Below are positions 26,570-35,620 of a stretch of 64,000 bases of DNA, piece by piece; position 1 is the first letter of the stretch, and each line of letters begins with the position of its first letter. The notes beneath the pieces were generated by a model. The model saw only the letters and a program-made list of their open reading frames with translations. It did not search any database and was not told where the DNA came from. A program made the position numbers and the translations under genes. The DNA comes from Edaphobacter sp. 4G125. Its GTDB lineage: Bacteria; Acidobacteriota; Terriglobia; Terriglobales; Acidobacteriaceae. The stretch spans positions 3,965,501 through 4,029,500 of the forward strand of contig NZ_CP060393.1 of NCBI RefSeq assembly GCF_014274685.1, read 5' to 3'.

Positions 26570-27942
26570 TGCGCACCTCTGCGGCGAAGAATCGTCTTGA
26601 CGGTCTCAAACATAATCAACAAGTCGAGCCCGAGGGTCATGTGCTTGATGTAATAGAGGTCGTATTCCAGCTTTTCGCGAGCTTCTTCAAGAGTCGAGCC
26701 ATACCCGTAACGGACCTGAGCCCATCCGGTCAGGCCCGGGCGAATCATGTGGCGAAGATCGAAGTAGGGGATGTTCTCCGAGAGCCACGGCACAAACTCA
26801 GGCCGCTCCGGACGGGGACCAACAAATCCCATGTCGCCCTTGAGTACATTCCAGAGCTGCGGGATTTCATCGATTCTGGTCTTCCGCATAAAGCGGCCCA
26901 CTTTCGTCGCTCGAGGATCATCCTTGCTCGCCCACTTTGCTCCCGCAACTTCCGCGTCGGTTCGCATCGTGCGAAACTTGATCACTCTAAAGTTGCGGCC
27001 GCCTAGGCCCACGCGCGTCTGGGTGAAAAAGATCGGACCGGGCGAAGAGAATCTCACCGCCAGCACAACAAACGGAAAGAACGGCAGAAAGAGGAGCAGC
27101 CCGGTCGCTGCTGCCAGGGTCGAAACGAAACGTCGCGCAATCTGTTGCGAAGGCTTTACGCGGAATCCCTCGCTATAGATAAAGTTGCTGGGCCGCAGGC
27201 CATCCAGATACAGCTTGCCGGTCAGGCGTTCCAGCAAAGCGCCTGCCTCTTCAATTACAACGCCGTCAAAGCGCAACTTCAGCAGTTCGCGTAACGGCAC
27301 CTCGCCGCGACGGTCTTCCAGTGCGACGATCACGCGATCGAGCCCCTGCGCCCGGCCGCGAAACGATTGCAACGCCGAGCGAAACGCTTCTTTGCGCTCT
27401 TCTTTTTCTTCCGGCACAGTCTCAAAGCCAATCACTTCCATCCCCGCGTCCTTGCGGGTACGAAGCATATTCACAATGGACTGCGCTCTCTCTCCCCCGC
27501 CAAGCACGTAGACGCGCTCGCGGAAGATCTCGCGACCAATGATCCATTCATAAGCGCTCCGCCAGATTACCAGCCCGAGCGTGAGAAACATCAGCCCAAG
27601 CAGCAAGACATAGTGTGCGATATCAATCTGAGGGAAGAAGTAGATGATCGCCGAAAGCAGAAACGATAGAAAGCCAAGAACCAGCAAAAGACGGAAATAG
27701 ATCTCCCACCGCTCCGAGATACGCTGCGGCTCATAAAGATCAAAGTAATACGAGAGAAGTAAGGTGAGGGCCGTCAATGCTACGATCTTCAGGGTTCCGT
27801 ACTCATAGTTCAGGCAGATATAAGTGTCCGGCCCAAGAATCAGCACGGTCGCCAGCAAAAACGATCCGCCAACGATCAGCGCCTCGCACATCAATAGAAC
27901 AATCGTGCGGGTCGGATAATAAACATTGAATAACCGAATCAT
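26566..27942 (-). CDS. Exopolysaccharide polyprenyl glycosylphosphotransferase (XrtA-locus sugar transferase)
   Basis: This inner-membrane initiating enzyme transfers a sugar-1-phosphate to undecaprenyl phosphate. It has four to five N-terminal helices, a central Rossmann-like domain (YVLGGGERAQSIVNML) and the C-terminal bacterial sugar-transferase domain with FTQTRVGLGGRNFRVIKFRTM and TRIDEIPQLWNVLKGDM followed by GPRPERPEF. The architecture and 458-residue length fit the transferase that travels with XrtA/PEP-CTERM loci. I start it at ATG 27942 (MIRLFNVYYPTR); the longer open frame to 28128 overlaps the kinase gene. Confidence 0.92.
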   Translation of the reverse strand: MIRLFNVYYPTRTIVLLMCEALIVGGSFLLATVLILGPDTYICLNYEYGTLKIVALTALTLLLSYYFDLYEPQRISERWEIYFRLLLVLGFLSFLLSAIIYFFPQIDIAHYVLLLGLMFLTLGLVIWRSAYEWIIGREIFRERVYVLGGGERAQSIVNMLRTRKDAGMEVIGFETVPEEKEERKEAFRSALQSFRGRAQGLDRVIVALEDRRGEVPLRELLKLRFDGVVIEEAGALLERLTGKLYLDGLRPSNFIYSEGFRVKPSQQIARRFVSTLAAATGLLLFLPFFPFVVLAVRFSSPGPIFFTQTRVGLGGRNFRVIKFRTMRTDAEVAGAKWASKDDPRATKVGRFMRKTRIDEIPQLWNVLKGDMGFVGPRPERPEFVPWLSENIPYFDLRHMIRPGLTGWAQVRYGYGSTLEEAREKLEYDLYYIKHMTLGLDLLIMFETVKTILRRRGAQ

Positions 27943-27959
27943 CTCCGCCGTTGCTCCGC

Positions 27960-28910
27960 TTATTCCTTGTCCGCGTTGTAGTTGTAATAGCTCCCGGCTC
28001 CGAGATCCTCGTGTACGGCATTCAGAACGAATCCGAGAACATTGGCGGCTCGCAGCTCTGCTGCCGCGCGCTGTGCAACGGTGTACTTCGTAACTCCGGA
28101 ACGGGCAACCAGTAGGACACCATCGCACGAACGTGCAAGGTTGACGCCATCCGACACTGGAATCACCGGCGAGGAATCGACGATAATCCAGTCGAAGTGC
28201 GGCGCGGCAATTCGCAGCAAATCCGCAAACCTGGAGTTACCCGAAAGGTCAGCCGCCTTATCCCCACCGTTCCCGCCAGGAATGAACGTTAGGTTCGAAA
28301 GAACCTGACGTTCTATGTCAGGGAAGTTTGTGTTCTCCGACGGGCGTTGCATCACATCTTCGAGAGAAGCCTTACCTGAGAGATAGTCCGCTAAGCCCGG
28401 GTGCGACTCCGCGCCCAGGAGCTCATGCAGCGTATAGCGACGCATGTCACCATCAATCAGCAGCACCTTACTGTTCTTGTGGCGCGCCAGGCTTACCGCC
28501 AGGTTGGCCGAGACAAAGCTCTTGCCTTCCTGCGGCAAACCGCTGCTCACCAGGATCGATTTGATTGGCTTGATATCCCGCGCTTCAAATACGCGTGAAC
28601 GCAAACTGCGGAACTGCTCCACCGCAGGCCCTCTTTCAAGCAAAGATGGAAGGCGCTGGATCGAAGGAGTCCATGCACAACGCTTCACGGCCCGAAGATT
28701 CAATCCTCCACTGGTCTCAAAGCGGTCTTCTTCGACACGAAGATCGTCTGCGGAATCACTGACCTGAGAAAGCGGACGCTCATATTCGACGACAACCGAT
28801 GCTGGAGCGTGCTCTGTTTCAGGACGCTCCTCAGGTCGCGGCTCGCGCTCTGTACGCTCAACCTTCCGTTCGGACTCTGCCTTTTGAAGCGCTTCGTATA
28901 TTCGGCTCAT
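27960..28910 (-). CDS. XrtA-associated tyrosine autokinase (CpsD/CapB family)
   Basis: This 316-residue cytosolic BY-kinase controls polysaccharide chain synthesis together with the chain-length protein. It has the Walker A motif SSGLPQEGKS (residues 122-131), Walker A' VLLIDGDMR, and a late Walker B-like IIVDSSP. The C-terminal tail is a tyrosine cluster (GSYYNYNADKE), the usual autophosphorylation site, though only three tyrosines are present. The charged N-terminal 60 residues link it to the membrane partner. It overlaps the upstream ATPase gene by 4 bases. Confidence 0.92.
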   Translation of the reverse strand: MSRIYEALQKAESERKVERTEREPRPEERPETEHAPASVVVEYERPLSQVSDSADDLRVEEDRFETSGGLNLRAVKRCAWTPSIQRLPSLLERGPAVEQFRSLRSRVFEARDIKPIKSILVSSGLPQEGKSFVSANLAVSLARHKNSKVLLIDGDMRRYTLHELLGAESHPGLADYLSGKASLEDVMQRPSENTNFPDIERQVLSNLTFIPGGNGGDKAADLSGNSRFADLLRIAAPHFDWIIVDSSPVIPVSDGVNLARSCDGVLLVARSGVTKYTVAQRAAAELRAANVLGFVLNAVHEDLGAGSYYNYNADKE

Positions 28911-29836
28911 CGATCCTGTCGTCCCTTCATATCGGCATCAAACGTTGTCATCAATCCGGAGTCGGCGCCAGCGTTGCCGCCCCGGCCATAAACCCCATTT
29001 ATGCCAGCCGGGGAGATCAAAAATGGCTGCGTCTCCAGCTCAAGCTCTGCCGCAACACCCTCAACAATCTCAACGCCCACCTGCTGAACCTGTTCCACAT
29101 AAGCCACAATCAGAGAATGCTCGCAAAGCAGATTGATGAGGCGCGGAATCCCATGGCTATAGCGATAGATCAGGCTGAGCGCCTCTGGCGTAAAGATCGT
29201 CCAGCTTGCTCCAGCCAGCCTCAAACGCTCCGCAACATACGCATGCGTCTGGTTCTCAGTCAGTGGCTGCGTCCTGCACCACAACGCGACACGCTGCCGT
29301 AACTGGCGCACGCTGGGATGCCGCAACTTCTCTTCAAGCTCCGGCTGTCCTGAGAGCACAATCTGCAGCAGCTTTTCTGAAGAGGTCTCCAGGTTCGTCA
29401 GCAGCCGAATCTCTTCCAGCAAGTCCCAGGAGAGGTTCTGCGCCTCGTCGATCACCACGACGCAGGTCTCTTCCATTCGGAACCGCTCAATCAGCCAGCG
29501 ATTCAACTGCAACAACATTCCAGACTTCGTCCGACTGGTCGGTGCAATTCCAAAGTCCGCCAATACGAACTCCAGAAAATCCAGCACCTCCAGACGAGGA
29601 TTGAAGACGAATGCCGTCGAGATACGGCGACTGTTGAACGAGGCGAGCGCCCGCTTGAGCAGTGTCGTCTTCCCTGTTCCCACTTCGCCCGTGAGTACGG
29701 TGAATCCTTTTCGTGCTGAGATTCCATACTCCAAGCAAGCCAGGGCCTCTCTCGTATGCGGCATCATGTACAGAAACCGCGGATCGGGACTGGTCCCGAA
29801 GGGGCTGCTATGAAGTTTAAAGAAGCTGTTATACAT
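28907..29836 (-). CDS. XrtA-associated AAA ATPase (ExeA-like)
   Basis: This 309-residue ATPase begins MYNSFFKLHSSPFGTSPDPRF, a start shared with ExeA/general-secretion ATPases and with the ATPase found in PEP-CTERM exopolysaccharide loci. Walker A is LTGEVGTGKTTLL (about residues 48-60) and Walker B VVVIDEAQNLS (about 121-131). A sensor region TNLETSSEKLLQIVLSGQ follows. The role is unknown in detail but it is a constant member of XrtA operons. The start at 29836 lies 8 bases inside the chain-length gene; an upstream in-frame start at 29854 is also possible. Confidence 0.9.
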   Translation of the reverse strand: MYNSFFKLHSSPFGTSPDPRFLYMMPHTREALACLEYGISARKGFTVLTGEVGTGKTTLLKRALASFNSRRISTAFVFNPRLEVLDFLEFVLADFGIAPTSRTKSGMLLQLNRWLIERFRMEETCVVVIDEAQNLSWDLLEEIRLLTNLETSSEKLLQIVLSGQPELEEKLRHPSVRQLRQRVALWCRTQPLTENQTHAYVAERLRLAGASWTIFTPEALSLIYRYSHGIPRLINLLCEHSLIVAYVEQVQQVGVEIVEGVAAELELETQPFLISPAGINGVYGRGGNAGADSGLMTTFDADMKGRQDR

Positions 29837-31391
29837 TCGATGACCCGCCCGCATTCGCTAGAGGCTTATCCGCTTGAAAGGTTTCTTTTCGTTTTAACCA
29901 GCCCCAGCGACGCCGGGCAGCCACCGGAATCTCCGGAATGGCACCAGAGAACGAGATCACCGCCAACGTCGGGAGTTTCGTAAAGGCCCAGATATCACGC
30001 TCAGAACGCATCGCCGTATCCCGGTACTCTCTCCAGGCCACGAAGAGGACTCCAAGGATGAGACCTGCCATAAACCCGGCTCCCACAAAGACGCCGCGCT
30101 TGGGGAACACAGGAGTATCCGGAAGGTTCGGTTGATCCATCACGCTGAACTGCTCACCCTGCTGACGCTTTTCGAGATCAGTGGCCATCTTGGATTGGTT
30201 CATCTTCTTCAGAAGATCGTCATAGAATGCTTGCGCTGTCTGGTAGTCACGAGTCAGGGTCTTATATTGTTCCAGCACCCCAGGGCTTGAGGAGATCCGG
30301 GCCTGATACATCCGGACCTGGCTGGAGATCACCCCTTGCTCATGCCTCTTTGACTGAATTCCCTGGTCCAGCGCACGCAACTGAGCACGCAATTGCTGCA
30401 CCGCCGGAGTATCGTTGCGATTCGGCGCCGAGCTTACCGTACCGCTCGATGCCGACGCGGCAGGAGCAGGAGCAGCGGCAATCTGCGCACGCAGGTCCTT
30501 GATCTTGCGCCGTACTGCAACTACATCCGGATAGTCGTCCGTATACCGACGGGTCAGATCCGACTCTTCATTCTGCAGGTTCTGTAACTCTATCTGCTGG
30601 GCTCCGGGAGCAGCCGCACCGTGCTCTCCAGAAGCAGGAGCCATGCTCTGCTGTTGCGAGATCATCGCCTGAATGTATGTCCGGTCCTGCTCCATGCGAC
30701 TCAGCGCCTGGGTTGAAGCATCCAGCTGCGTGTTCATGCTGGTCAGCATGTTCATGTTCTGCGACTCATCCCCAGGCAACTGCCCCAGGTACTTCGCCTG
30801 AAACGCCGCAAGCTTTGAATCCTGATCGTCCAGCGACCTCTTCGCATCCGCCAGCTGGCTCTTCAGAAACTCTGTGGTGCCCTCTACCGTCTGGGCACGG
30901 GCATTCAGGTTCGCCGTCACAAACAACGAGGCAATCTCTCCGCAGACCATCTGGGCCGTATGAGGATCGGAATCCTGAAACGAGATGAAGAACCCCGGCA
31001 ATCCGCCGGTCCGAGCCATCTCTGAATGAATCGGCTTGATGTCGATGTTCTTGCGGGTCTCTTCGATCCTCTCGTCCATCTGCATCTTCTTAGTGCTGTA
31101 CAGATTGAATCGCTCAATAATCGGTTGAAGCCGCGAACGGCTCAGGATTTGCTCCTTCATCGAAGCCAGCCGGGCGGTGATGTCTTCCACCACCACCGGA
31201 CGAACATAGTCGTCAGGAACCTTCTGCTGTTCTACCAGGATCAGCGTCTGCGACACATATCGTGGAGGGACGATAAAGGTCAATGCAAATCCCACCAGTG
31301 TCAGAAGGACCGCGGGAATAGCAATCATCCAGCCACGGCGCTTCAGAATTCCCAGATAATCGTCCACATTCAGCGTACGATGTCCCAACAT
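29829..31391 (-). CDS. Polysaccharide chain-length determinant (Wzz/GNVR family, XrtA-associated)
   Basis: This 520-residue inner-membrane co-polymerase sets glycan length and couples to the tyrosine kinase. It has TM1 at about residues 17-35 (WMIAIPAVLLTLVGFALTF), a long periplasmic coiled-coil stretch through about residue 400, and TM2 near residue 450 (GVFVGAGFMAGLILGVLFVAW). The short cytosolic tail would contact the kinase. A ribosome binding site aaggagct precedes the ATG. The gene follows the outer-membrane barrel gene after 11 bases. Confidence 0.92.
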   Translation of the reverse strand: MLGHRTLNVDDYLGILKRRGWMIAIPAVLLTLVGFALTFIVPPRYVSQTLILVEQQKVPDDYVRPVVVEDITARLASMKEQILSRSRLQPIIERFNLYSTKKMQMDERIEETRKNIDIKPIHSEMARTGGLPGFFISFQDSDPHTAQMVCGEIASLFVTANLNARAQTVEGTTEFLKSQLADAKRSLDDQDSKLAAFQAKYLGQLPGDESQNMNMLTSMNTQLDASTQALSRMEQDRTYIQAMISQQQSMAPASGEHGAAAPGAQQIELQNLQNEESDLTRRYTDDYPDVVAVRRKIKDLRAQIAAAPAPAASASSGTVSSAPNRNDTPAVQQLRAQLRALDQGIQSKRHEQGVISSQVRMYQARISSSPGVLEQYKTLTRDYQTAQAFYDDLLKKMNQSKMATDLEKRQQGEQFSVMDQPNLPDTPVFPKRGVFVGAGFMAGLILGVLFVAWREYRDTAMRSERDIWAFTKLPTLAVISFSGAIPEIPVAARRRWGWLKRKETFQADKPLANAGGSSNV

Positions 31392-31402
31392 AACTCAGCT
31401 CC

Positions 31403-32758
31403 TTAGAAGTCTCCCAAACGGGTGGATTGCGGCGTCCAGGAAACCCCAATTCCAAAAATGTGCGACAGGCCATTGAATGCATTTGGCAACAGGATGCCCT
31501 GGTTGGTCGACTGATTCTGTGCCGTATAGCTTGCGTATCCCGAAAATGTACGGGTAAAACCATGCGTGACCTGCAACGTTCCGTACTCCGTATTTGTGAT
31601 TCCGTTGACCGATCCAAGCGCCGGGTTAACCACCAGAAGCCCGGAGGTCCTCGTATAGACGAACGACGCTGACGCCGCCCACTTCGGGTTGAAGGTCCGC
31701 CCAACCGAGGCGCTCACTGCATCGGACAAAGCTCCTGGCTGAACACCAGATCCTCCGTTCACTCCATGCATATAACGCAGGGAATAGTTGGTAAGTTGGC
31801 GATTGTAGTTCGCACCAGCACTCAGAGAGTAATTCAATCGATCCGGAATCAGCTGAGCTGCTGAGGTCTGGATCCACATCGGACCCGCCGAGATATCTGT
31901 GCTGAGAGCGCGGGTCCATAGACGCTGATATGAAACGTTGATGCCCTTCGTCTGGTATGTCACGTCGTTGTTTGGAAACCCTGGAGGATAGATCGCCAGC
32001 AGGTTGGTCGTATCGAAGGTGGAGTACAACGCGCTGATGCTCGCCGTGTTTCGCGCATTAATCTGGTGATTGAGACCCACTTGGCCGCTCAACATCGACG
32101 TATCCAGGCCGGCATTCTTGTCGATAAAGTGCAACACAGACCACATACCCGTACCGCTGATCGAAGTCCGGCCCGTCAGACGACGTTCGACCGTGCCGTT
32201 GATCATATTGCTGATCCGGTTCCCTGTGTATGTCAGAATTCCTCCCGCAGGCCCCTGCGATGGACCATCGATCGGCGTGGATCCCGGATTATTGATGCCC
32301 GGAACTCCCGCCACTCCCGTGACCGGCGATTGCGGCAGGAAGCTGAAGGAGTCGGCAACATTAAAGACCCACAATCCTTTAATCAAGGATTGACTGATCG
32401 CGAAGTTCTGATAGGTGGTCGTGCCCTGACCGCCCTGACCAAAGACCACGCCCCCCGAGAAGAGCAGCGACGTGGGATGAACCTGACTCAAGGAGGAATA
32501 TCCTGCCACTCCAGAAATGGCCGTCGAGCTGGTGGTATTTCCCGCGCCATAGTAACCGTACTGGACGATCTCAGCGGCATTAACGGCATAGTGAATCGTC
32601 CCATCCAACCAGGAGAGACGGGGAGCAGTGGCTCCGGCCGGAGTCGGAGCTGCTACAGGCGCCAGCGTCGCTGTAGGAGCCGCCTGGCCAAATACCTGGG
32701 AGGTAAGGGCTATAAGAAACAACGAGATGGCGATCCGAATTTTCATAAATTGGCTCAT
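31403..32758 (-). CDS. Outer-membrane beta-barrel protein of the XrtA exopolysaccharide locus
   Basis: This 451-residue protein starts with a signal peptide (MKIRIAISLFLIALTSQVFG) and then shows alternating beta-strand composition rich in Ser, Thr, Gly and aromatics. It ends in a strand with GIGVSWTPQSTRLGDF; the terminal Phe is the usual outer-membrane sorting signal. XrtA loci carry such a predicted barrel next to the export protein, probably helping secretion of the glycan. It overlaps the export protein gene by 4 bases. I cannot assign strands exactly. Confidence 0.78.
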   Translation of the reverse strand: MSQFMKIRIAISLFLIALTSQVFGQAAPTATLAPVAAPTPAGATAPRLSWLDGTIHYAVNAAEIVQYGYYGAGNTTSSTAISGVAGYSSLSQVHPTSLLFSGGVVFGQGGQGTTTYQNFAISQSLIKGLWVFNVADSFSFLPQSPVTGVAGVPGINNPGSTPIDGPSQGPAGGILTYTGNRISNMINGTVERRLTGRTSISGTGMWSVLHFIDKNAGLDTSMLSGQVGLNHQINARNTASISALYSTFDTTNLLAIYPPGFPNNDVTYQTKGINVSYQRLWTRALSTDISAGPMWIQTSAAQLIPDRLNYSLSAGANYNRQLTNYSLRYMHGVNGGSGVQPGALSDAVSASVGRTFNPKWAASASFVYTRTSGLLVVNPALGSVNGITNTEYGTLQVTHGFTRTFSGYASYTAQNQSTNQGILLPNAFNGLSHIFGIGVSWTPQSTRLGDF

Positions 32759-33396
32759 GGGACGACGATCGTATCTCCCGGCTTCAGCTCGATGTTCTGC
32801 GAATCATCCCCTTTAAGGGCCTGTTTATAGTTGAACGGAATCTTCTGTTGCTTCCCACCCTCGTTCCGCAAAATATAGATCTTCTTGGCATTTGCAAACG
32901 GCGACAATCCACCTCCCGCTGCCAGGGCTTGCAACGGGGTCATCCCCGGAGTCATCGGGATCGGACCGGCGTGCCCGACCTCGCCCAGCAAAAAGACCCT
33001 GCGGCTATTGACGGCCATCACCACGACCGACACATTCGGATCCTGAATATACTTCTTCAACTTTGCAGTAATGTCATCGGCCAGTTGCATCGGAGTTCTT
33101 CCAGCGGCCGGTAGATCGCCCACTAGAACCAGGGAGATCATCCCGTCCGGCCGGACCGGAACCACTCCTGAAAGCGAGGGTTCCTTCCATACCGTAATGG
33201 AAAGAGAGTCCTCAGCCCCAATCACATACCGGGCATTGTCAATATCCGCAATTCCCTGTGGAAGCGCAGGGGCCGACGCCGCCTGAGAAGATGCAGGTTT
33301 CTGCTGCCCTTCGGCTGGAACATCTGGCCTGGAAGTCTGTGCAAAACCGGAAACCGACAGAGCCGCGACCAATACTCCTGTAAGGAGTCCCTTCAT
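32755..33396 (-). CDS. Polysaccharide export protein (Wza-type, poly-export and SLBB domains)
   Basis: This 213-residue secreted protein has a signal peptide (MKGLLTGVLVAALSVSGFAQ), a poly-export domain starting YVIGAEDSLSITVWKEPSLSG and RPDGMISLVLVGDLPAAGRT, and an SLBB domain in VFLLGEVGHAGPIPMTPGMT. It lacks a lipobox cysteine, so it is probably not lipidated like E. coli Wza. The ATG at 33396 has ggag 10 bases upstream and gives a clean signal peptide; an in-frame ATG at 33453 would add 19 charged residues. It is the first gene of the seven-gene leftward XrtA operon. Confidence 0.9.
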   Translation of the reverse strand: MKGLLTGVLVAALSVSGFAQTSRPDVPAEGQQKPASSQAASAPALPQGIADIDNARYVIGAEDSLSITVWKEPSLSGVVPVRPDGMISLVLVGDLPAAGRTPMQLADDITAKLKKYIQDPNVSVVVMAVNSRRVFLLGEVGHAGPIPMTPGMTPLQALAAGGGLSPFANAKKIYILRNEGGKQQKIPFNYKQALKGDDSQNIELKPGDTIVVP

Positions 33397-33951
33397 GGAA
33401 TCGCTCTCCATTCCCGTGCGGATTTTGGTCCAATCTCTTTTATTCTCGCTCATCTGATTATGCTTTACCTCTCTTTTCCATATGGCGTACTGATTTCCTT
33501 TGACTTATACCTATGGCTTCCGGCATAGTGACGATTCTCTTCTATATGGATGCATGGTCAAATGTGCAATTTTTAGCGCATCCATAGAAATAATCCTTCG
33601 AGATTAGAACTTGAAGTGAAAAACTCTGCTCATTCAACAAGCACAAGAAGGGCCAAATCGATGAGAGAACCCATTTTTCTTGTGGATGTCGGAGATTTAT
33701 CCCCTGAACAAATCGGACCCCGGAATCTACGGCATATCCAAACATGGGCGAATGGGCAGAGTGTCCTTGCAAAATCTCCGAGACATGCAGAATGCATGCG
33801 AAAAAGGGAAAAAAAATTCCCTTTTCCTGTCCCCAGTGGTCGACTGTCTTCCCACCCGGGTCGAACTTCACACGCAAAATTTCGTTTAACACGACATTCC
33901 GTCGCGGCAAGTAAATTGCATACAGAAATCATGAAAGATAATGTCCTGTAA
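33397..33951. other. Divergent control region between the export operon and the exosortase operon
   Basis: About 550 AT-richer bases separate the two divergent halves of the XrtA locus. I see no convincing gene. An open frame at 33616-33951 has poor protein character. The region holds a hairpin at 33802-33825 (aaaagggaa, six A, ttccctttt) and one sigma-54-like element on the minus strand at 33640-33655. Promoters for both operons must lie here. Confidence 0.6.
33640..33655 (-). promoter_or_regulatory. Candidate sigma-54 promoter for the export/sugar-transferase operon
   Basis: The minus strand reads TGGCCCTTCTTGTGCT, with GG and GC exactly 10 bases apart as in the -24/-12 consensus TGGCACG-N4-TTGCW; three consensus positions differ. 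Transcription would begin near 33628, some 230 bases before the export gene. XrtA loci elsewhere are often RpoN-dependent through PrsK/PrsR, which is why this was searched for. The match is weak. Confidence 0.25.
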
Positions 33952-34875
33952 ATGGTGAGTGGTAGCTTGCAAACCGAACGGCTCTCAACCGAGATTGTTT
34001 CTCCTTCCGATCAGGCTCCTCTGGCATCCCGGCTCCTGTTTCCGCCCCGCCTGTGGTTCCCTGTCGGGATTCTGACTATCCTGCTGATTTCACTCTATTT
34101 CCGAATCGGCATTAAGCTCGTTGTCGACTGGTACAACATCGCTGACTATTCTCACGGATTTCTGGTTCCGCTCTTTTCCATCTTTCTTCTCTGGGACCGC
34201 AGAAAGCAGATCGCCGCAACTCCCGTAAGTCAAAGCTGGGCAGGGCTTTCCCTGGTCATCTTCGGCCTGATTACCCTGATCCTGGGGGTTTACGGCGCAG
34301 ACCTGTTCACCTCCCGCATCTCCTTTGTGATCCTCCTGGGTGGCCTCGTCTGGACTTTTCTCGGACGGGCTATGCTCCGCGAACTGCGATTCCCTATCCT
34401 GATCCTCCTTCTGGCGATCCCATTTCCCGCCATCATCTTTAACCAGATCACCTTCCCACTCCAGCTCCTGGCCTCCCGGTTTGCCAGTATGATCCTGCCG
34501 TTCCTCGGTGTCCCCGTCCTGCAGGAGGGAAATGTCATTCAGCTCCCCATCATGAAGCTGGAAGTAGCCGAGGCCTGTAGCGGTATTCGTTCCTTGATGA
34601 GTCTCTTCACCCTGTCCGTCTTCTACGGATATTTTCTGGAGCGCACCACCAGGAGACGATTCATTCTGGCGCTCGCGAGCATCCCGATCGCGGTCGCGGC
34701 CAACGTCGTCCGTATCGTCGGCACCGGACTCTGCGTCCAGTATTGGGACCCCGAAAAGGCACTCGGCTTCTTCCATGAGTTCTCCGGGTGGGTCATGTTT
34801 GTCGTCTCCCTTTGCTGCCTGTACCTTGTCCATCGCCTGATGCGTTTAATTGCTCCGCCCAGGGAGGCTGCATGA
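33952..34875 (+). CDS. xrtA: Exosortase (XrtA/EpsH-type transpeptidase)
   Basis: This 307-residue inner-membrane protein with about eight helices recognises PEP-CTERM tails, cleaves them and probably joins the protein to the exopolysaccharide. The active-site trio is visible: Cys209 in AEACSGIRSL, Arg254 in NVVRIVGTG and His275 in FFHEFSGW. The cluster around it (EpsI, PrsT, sugar transferase, kinase, ATPase, chain-length and export proteins) points to the exosortase A type. The start could also be the GTG one codon on. Its stop overlaps the EpsI start by 4 bases. Confidence 0.93.
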   Translation: MVSGSLQTERLSTEIVSPSDQAPLASRLLFPPRLWFPVGILTILLISLYFRIGIKLVVDWYNIADYSHGFLVPLFSIFLLWDRRKQIAATPVSQSWAGLSLVIFGLITLILGVYGADLFTSRISFVILLGGLVWTFLGRAMLRELRFPILILLLAIPFPAIIFNQITFPLQLLASRFASMILPFLGVPVLQEGNVIQLPIMKLEVAEACSGIRSLMSLFTLSVFYGYFLERTTRRRFILALASIPIAVAANVVRIVGTGLCVQYWDPEKALGFFHEFSGWVMFVVSLCCLYLVHRLMRLIAPPREAA

Positions 34876-35537
34876 AATCCCCCCGTTTCTGGACCGTTCT
34901 CGTCTTCATGGCTGCCGCGCTCTTTATGCTGGTGCATCGCGGAGATGCCGATAACGTCCCGCCCAGCGAACCTCTTCACCTGATGCCCACGATGATCGAC
35001 GGCATGGTCTCGCAGGACCTTCCTCTCGAAGACGACGTCCTTGCCGTCCTCGGCAAGGGAGACTTCCTGAACCGCATCTATACGGTTCCCCTTTCCGCGG
35101 TCTCACCGCAATCGCACCGGTCCGCGCCGATCAGTCTGTTTATCGGCTATTTCGCCACACAGCGCACTGGACAATCCATCCATTCGCCCCAGCACTGCCT
35201 GCCTGGCGCCGGCTGGACCTTCGACTCTTCCGACTACACCACTCTGGAAGACATCAACGGCAACCGTTTCCAGGTCGGGGAATATGTCATCAGCAACGGC
35301 GAATCCAGGCAGTTTGTCATCTATTGGTACCAGGCTCACGGCCGCAGTATCGCCAATGAGTACAAGGCGAAGGCCTATATGCTGGCAGACGCCATTCGTT
35401 ACAACCGCACCGATGGCGCCCTGGTCCGCGTTATTACTCCTATTTCTGCCACCGAGCAGGTCGCTGACGCTCGCGAGCGTACGGTCCGCTTCACTGCCCG
35501 TATGACTCCCTATTTGCCTCAGTTCATTCCGAACTAA
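34872..35537 (+). CDS. epsI: EpsI family protein (exosortase-associated)
   Basis: This 221-residue protein has one N-terminal helix (FWTVLVFMAAALFMLVH) and a periplasmic domain carrying a conserved cysteine in the HSPQHCLPGAGW motif, the hallmark of EpsI. EpsI is fused to or encoded next to exosortases and is thought to help the sorting reaction. The ATG at 34872 follows agggagg and overlaps the exosortase stop (ATGA), so the two are coupled. The next gene starts 83 bases downstream. Confidence 0.92.
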   Translation: MKSPRFWTVLVFMAAALFMLVHRGDADNVPPSEPLHLMPTMIDGMVSQDLPLEDDVLAVLGKGDFLNRIYTVPLSAVSPQSHRSAPISLFIGYFATQRTGQSIHSPQHCLPGAGWTFDSSDYTTLEDINGNRFQVGEYVISNGESRQFVIYWYQAHGRSIANEYKAKAYMLADAIRYNRTDGALVRVITPISATEQVADARERTVRFTARMTPYLPQFIPN

Positions 35538-35620
35538 GGTTAAACATCGTTCGGCAAAGCCGGACACAAGCTTTATCCCGGCCTGACTGGCGGGAGCAAC
35601 ATCAGATTGAGGAACCAATC

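Noticed and set aside
33753..33770. Sigma-54-like sequence tgggcagagtgtccttgc before the exosortase gene
   Set aside because: GG and GC are 12 bases apart instead of 10, so it does not fit the -24/-12 geometry.
33616..33951. 111-codon plus-strand frame ahead of the exosortase
   Set aside because: No domain, low-complexity stretches, poor start context; more likely part of the divergent control region.
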